From positions 390 through 7,670 of the forward strand of contig DJFQ01000054.1 of the NCBI GenBank assembly GCA_002432095.1: a stretch of 7,281 nucleotides of DNA. Direction: 5' to 3'. Under the pieces are notes generated by a model. That model did not search any database and was not told the origin of the DNA. It worked only from the letters and a program-made list of their open reading frames with translations. A program made the position numbers and the translations under genes. The stretch comes from Marinagarivorans sp. UBA5868 (GTDB lineage: Bacteria > Pseudomonadota > Gammaproteobacteria > Pseudomonadales > Cellvibrionaceae). This document shows positions 4,870 to 7,281 of the stretch, one piece after another; within the stretch, counting starts at the first letter, position 1; every line of letters starts with the position of its first letter.

Positions 4870-7278
4870 ATGACGCGCTTTATCGAAGCCTGGGCACAGG
4901 GCGTCGTAAGATTTCGTGCCGCGATTCTTGTTTTCACTCTTCTGCTGCTGCTTATTTCTCCACTGTCGTTTTCCCGCCTCTACCACGACGACTCCAGCGA
5001 AAGTTATTTTCTCGAGCACGACCCGAATCTCACCGCCTTCAATCGACTGGTGGAACATTTCGGCGACAACGAATATTTGTTAATCGGGATTCCGGCACGC
5101 GCCGGCGATGTGGATGTGTTCAATGCCGATACCATCCGCGTCATCAATGAACTCACGAGTTTTTTGGAAAATCACCGCCACGTCACGCAAGTGCGCTCAC
5201 TCAGTAAGTATCAATACACCCACGACGACGGTGGTTTACTGGCCACGGATGAATTGTTTGAAGACATGAGCGCGCTCAATGACGAACCGGGCATTCTGGG
5301 AAACGCTCGCACGATTATGCGCAGAGAAAAACTCGCGCTCGGTTCGCTGATCACCGAGGATTTGCAAAATACCTTAATTGCTGCACGCACGGTCTATCGC
5401 CCAGGCGAAAATAACCACAAAGTGGAAATCGTTACCGAAATTCGTGACTTCGTTGTCCAACAAGGTTATGAGCAACAGGGTTTTACTTTGCATATGTCTG
5501 GTGTGCCGGTAATCGGCGAACGCTTCCAAACCCTCACTCAACGAGATATGGCCTGGATCAACCCGGTGATGGCGATACTGATGGTCGGTATTCTTTTCGC
5601 CATTTTTCGCTCGATCTTCGCGACATTGTTGCCATTTCTTTTGATCGGCGGTGTGGTATTGGCCACCACTGGTGCACAAGGATGGTTGCGCTGGCCATTT
5701 ACCGCCGTCAATTCCGCGTTGATCCCCACCATTATTATTTTGTCCATCGGCACGTCGATTCACGTGTTAGTGGAGTTCTTTCATTTCCGCCGACGCGGTT
5801 TAGCCCAAAAGGACGCAGCAATCGTCACTACGAGAGATTTATTGTTTCCGGTTTTTTTTACTTGCTTAACTACCGCCGTCGGGTTCTTCACGCTATCGGT
5901 TACAGAACTGACGCCCGTCCGTCAATTCGCTTTACTGGCAGCCGGCGCGGCCATGTTGATTTTTGTTTTGAGCATGACAAGCCTGCCCGCGCTATTGAGC
6001 TATATACCTTGGGTGGCCGGCGGCAAATCCTCGCCTGGCGAACCAAAAGTTAATTTTCTCACCCGTTTTTTGCAGGCTCTGCCTGAATACACCTTGCGCA
6101 AACGCAAATGGATTGCCGTGGTCGGCGCGCTCATCAGCGTGTTCAGTGTTTACAGCATTAGTCAGATGGTGGTGGATACCAACATCATCAATTATTTCAA
6201 ACGTGACAGCTGGGTAAGTCGCGATTTGAATTATTTCGATAATAACTTCAACGGCATCAGCAATCTGGAATTCATTGTGGATACCGGCAGCGATGGCGGC
6301 GTGAAGGATCCGGCCATTTTGCGGCGCGTCGACGAACTGCAAACCTGGCTGGAAAGCTTGGAGGAAACCGGCCAGGCTTTGTCCATTATCAAGTTCTACA
6401 AACAAATCAACCAAGCCTTGCACAACGATGACCCTGCGTTTTTTGCGCTGCCCACGTCGCCAGAAATGTCAGCGCAATTTTTGCTTTTGTACGAAAACAC
6501 GGGGCCCGATGAAGACCTTTCCGACCTAAAGGATTTTGCCGAGCGAAGGCTGCGTGTATCTATTCCGATTATCAATATGGACGCGCGGGAAATGACCGTT
6601 GTTCTGCAAGATATGCAAAACCATATCGCAAAAAAATTCAGCGACCTGGATATGGAAGTCACCGGCACTCTGGTCATGAACAATGCGCAGAACCGTTATG
6701 TTAACAACGGCATGTTCCAATCATTTGGCATTGCAATTCTGGTCATAGGTCTCAGCTTTTTATTGCTGTTCCGCTCGTTGAAATACGGACTTATTGCTCT
6801 CGTGCCCAGTATTGTGCCCGTGCTTTTGACCGGAGGATTGGTATCCATGGCCGGCATTGCCATGGACCTCGGTACCATGATCGTAGGTGCCATGACGATC
6901 GGCATAGCGGTGGACGATTCCATTCACCTGATGAGCCGCTACCTGCTGCGCCGCAAGCGTGGTGATACCGTTCTCGATGCCATTCGCAGTGCGTTTGCCA
7001 CTTCCGGCAAGGCGGTTATTTTGACCTCGATTATTCTGGTTTGCGGATTTAGCGTCATGCTACTTGGGTCCTTCGTGTCTTACATTTACGTCGGTCTTTT
7101 TTCCGCGATGATCATGTCGTTTGCCCTTATCGGCGATCTGCTGTTTATGCCGGCGCTGCTGTTTTTATTCGACAAAGAAACAACAGCGGCAACCCGCGAT
7201 AGCGTTGAACCACCAAACGCTGATAACCATTCACCATCCTTAAATTCTGCAACATCGGAGGAAATCACCCATGCGTAA
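4870..7278 (+). CDS. MMPL/SSD-type RND family exporter, 802 aa
   Basis: Large inner-membrane transporter with the duplicated RND layout: TM1 at about 17-36, a periplasmic loop 37-228, TM2-TM6 (about 229-378), TM7 (about 413-433), a second periplasmic loop 434-617, and TM8-TM12 (about 618-767). The length and single-protein design fit the MMPL/HpnN-like branch of exporters for lipids or other hydrophobic molecules, not the roughly 1,040-residue AcrB/HAE1 drug pumps. TM10 carries G-I-A-V-D-D-S-I-H (678-686); D682 and D683 are the likely proton-relay acids. The matching place in TM4 reads S-I-G-T-S-I-H (292-298), with no acid. The C-terminal tail after about 768 is polar and disordered-looking. 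The start is supported by AGGGA (4858-4862), 7 nt upstream. The 3' end overlaps the next gene by 8 nt. The substrate is unknown; no membrane fusion protein or outer-membrane channel gene is adjacent. Confidence 0.93.
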   Translation: MTRFIEAWAQGVVRFRAAILVFTLLLLLISPLSFSRLYHDDSSESYFLEHDPNLTAFNRLVEHFGDNEYLLIGIPARAGDVDVFNADTIRVINELTSFLENHRHVTQVRSLSKYQYTHDDGGLLATDELFEDMSALNDEPGILGNARTIMRREKLALGSLITEDLQNTLIAARTVYRPGENNHKVEIVTEIRDFVVQQGYEQQGFTLHMSGVPVIGERFQTLTQRDMAWINPVMAILMVGILFAIFRSIFATLLPFLLIGGVVLATTGAQGWLRWPFTAVNSALIPTIIILSIGTSIHVLVEFFHFRRRGLAQKDAAIVTTRDLLFPVFFTCLTTAVGFFTLSVTELTPVRQFALLAAGAAMLIFVLSMTSLPALLSYIPWVAGGKSSPGEPKVNFLTRFLQALPEYTLRKRKWIAVVGALISVFSVYSISQMVVDTNIINYFKRDSWVSRDLNYFDNNFNGISNLEFIVDTGSDGGVKDPAILRRVDELQTWLESLEETGQALSIIKFYKQINQALHNDDPAFFALPTSPEMSAQFLLLYENTGPDEDLSDLKDFAERRLRVSIPIINMDAREMTVVLQDMQNHIAKKFSDLDMEVTGTLVMNNAQNRYVNNGMFQSFGIAILVIGLSFLLLFRSLKYGLIALVPSIVPVLLTGGLVSMAGIAMDLGTMIVGAMTIGIAVDDSIHLMSRYLLRRKRGDTVLDAIRSAFATSGKAVILTSIILVCGFSVMLLGSFVSYIYVGLFSAMIMSFALIGDLLFMPALLFLFDKETTAATRDSVEPPNADNHSPSLNSATSEEITHA

Positions 7279-7281
7279 TTT
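7271..7281 (+). CDS. Start of the next gene, coupled to the RND gene (cut by right edge)
   Basis: An ATG at 7271 lies inside the last codons of the RND gene (shared bases ATGCGTAA) and is preceded by GGAGGA (7257-7262) with 8 nt between. The strong Shine-Dalgarno sequence and 8-nt overlap indicate a translationally coupled gene. Only three full codons (M-R-N) are visible, so the product cannot be identified. Exporters of this type are often followed by a gene for a LolA-fold 'outer membrane lipoprotein-sorting' protein; that identity is inference from context only. Confidence 0.6.

Noticed and set aside
5374..5763. 129-codon minus-strand frame within the RND gene
   Set aside because: It is opposite a transmembrane-coding segment of a complete exporter gene, its composition is low in hydrophobic residues, and no family is recognised.

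Overview
This window looks like chromosomal DNA of a Gammaproteobacterium with intermediate GC content. The best taxonomic cue is the DeaD/CsdA-type helicase, which resembles the E. coli protein along its whole length, including the C-terminal RNA-binding domain. A Cellvibrio-like or other marine/soil gammaproteobacterial host is possible, but this is a guess. I see no rRNA, tRNA, CRISPR array, insertion sequence or complete prophage.

Layout: six genes read leftward (minus strand) or rightward from one divergent intergenic region at about 4626-4869. Leftward, in order of transcription, come: a YrbG-type Ca2+/Na+ antiporter (4625-3654), closed by a compact terminator; a 2OG-Fe(II) oxygenase (3593-2946); the DEAD-box RNA helicase deaD (2765-1002), which has its own near-consensus promoter, a leader carrying three copies of a short repeat, and a strong terminator; a 147-residue protein resembling a stand-alone tyrosine-recombinase core-binding domain (713-270); and, 24 nt behind it, the first 81 codons of an MgtC/SapB-family membrane protein that runs off the left edge (245-1). 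Rightward lies an 802-residue MMPL/RND-type exporter (4870-7278). Its last codons overlap the start of another gene that is cut by the right edge.

How the genes relate: the antiporter, MgtC-like protein and RND exporter are all inner-membrane proteins concerned with ion balance or envelope export. They sit in separate transcription units, so I do not infer one pathway. The RND gene and the gene cut at 7281 are almost certainly translationally coupled. The 147-aa gene and the mgtC-like gene probably form one operon. deaD appears to be its own unit.

The parts that ordinary annotation does not explain are the small recombinase-like protein ahead of mgtC, the repeat array in the deaD leader, the inverted repeat centred on the likely -10 box of the antiporter promoter, and the terminator immediately upstream of the oxygenase gene. 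I found no convincing new multi-gene defence or mobile system.
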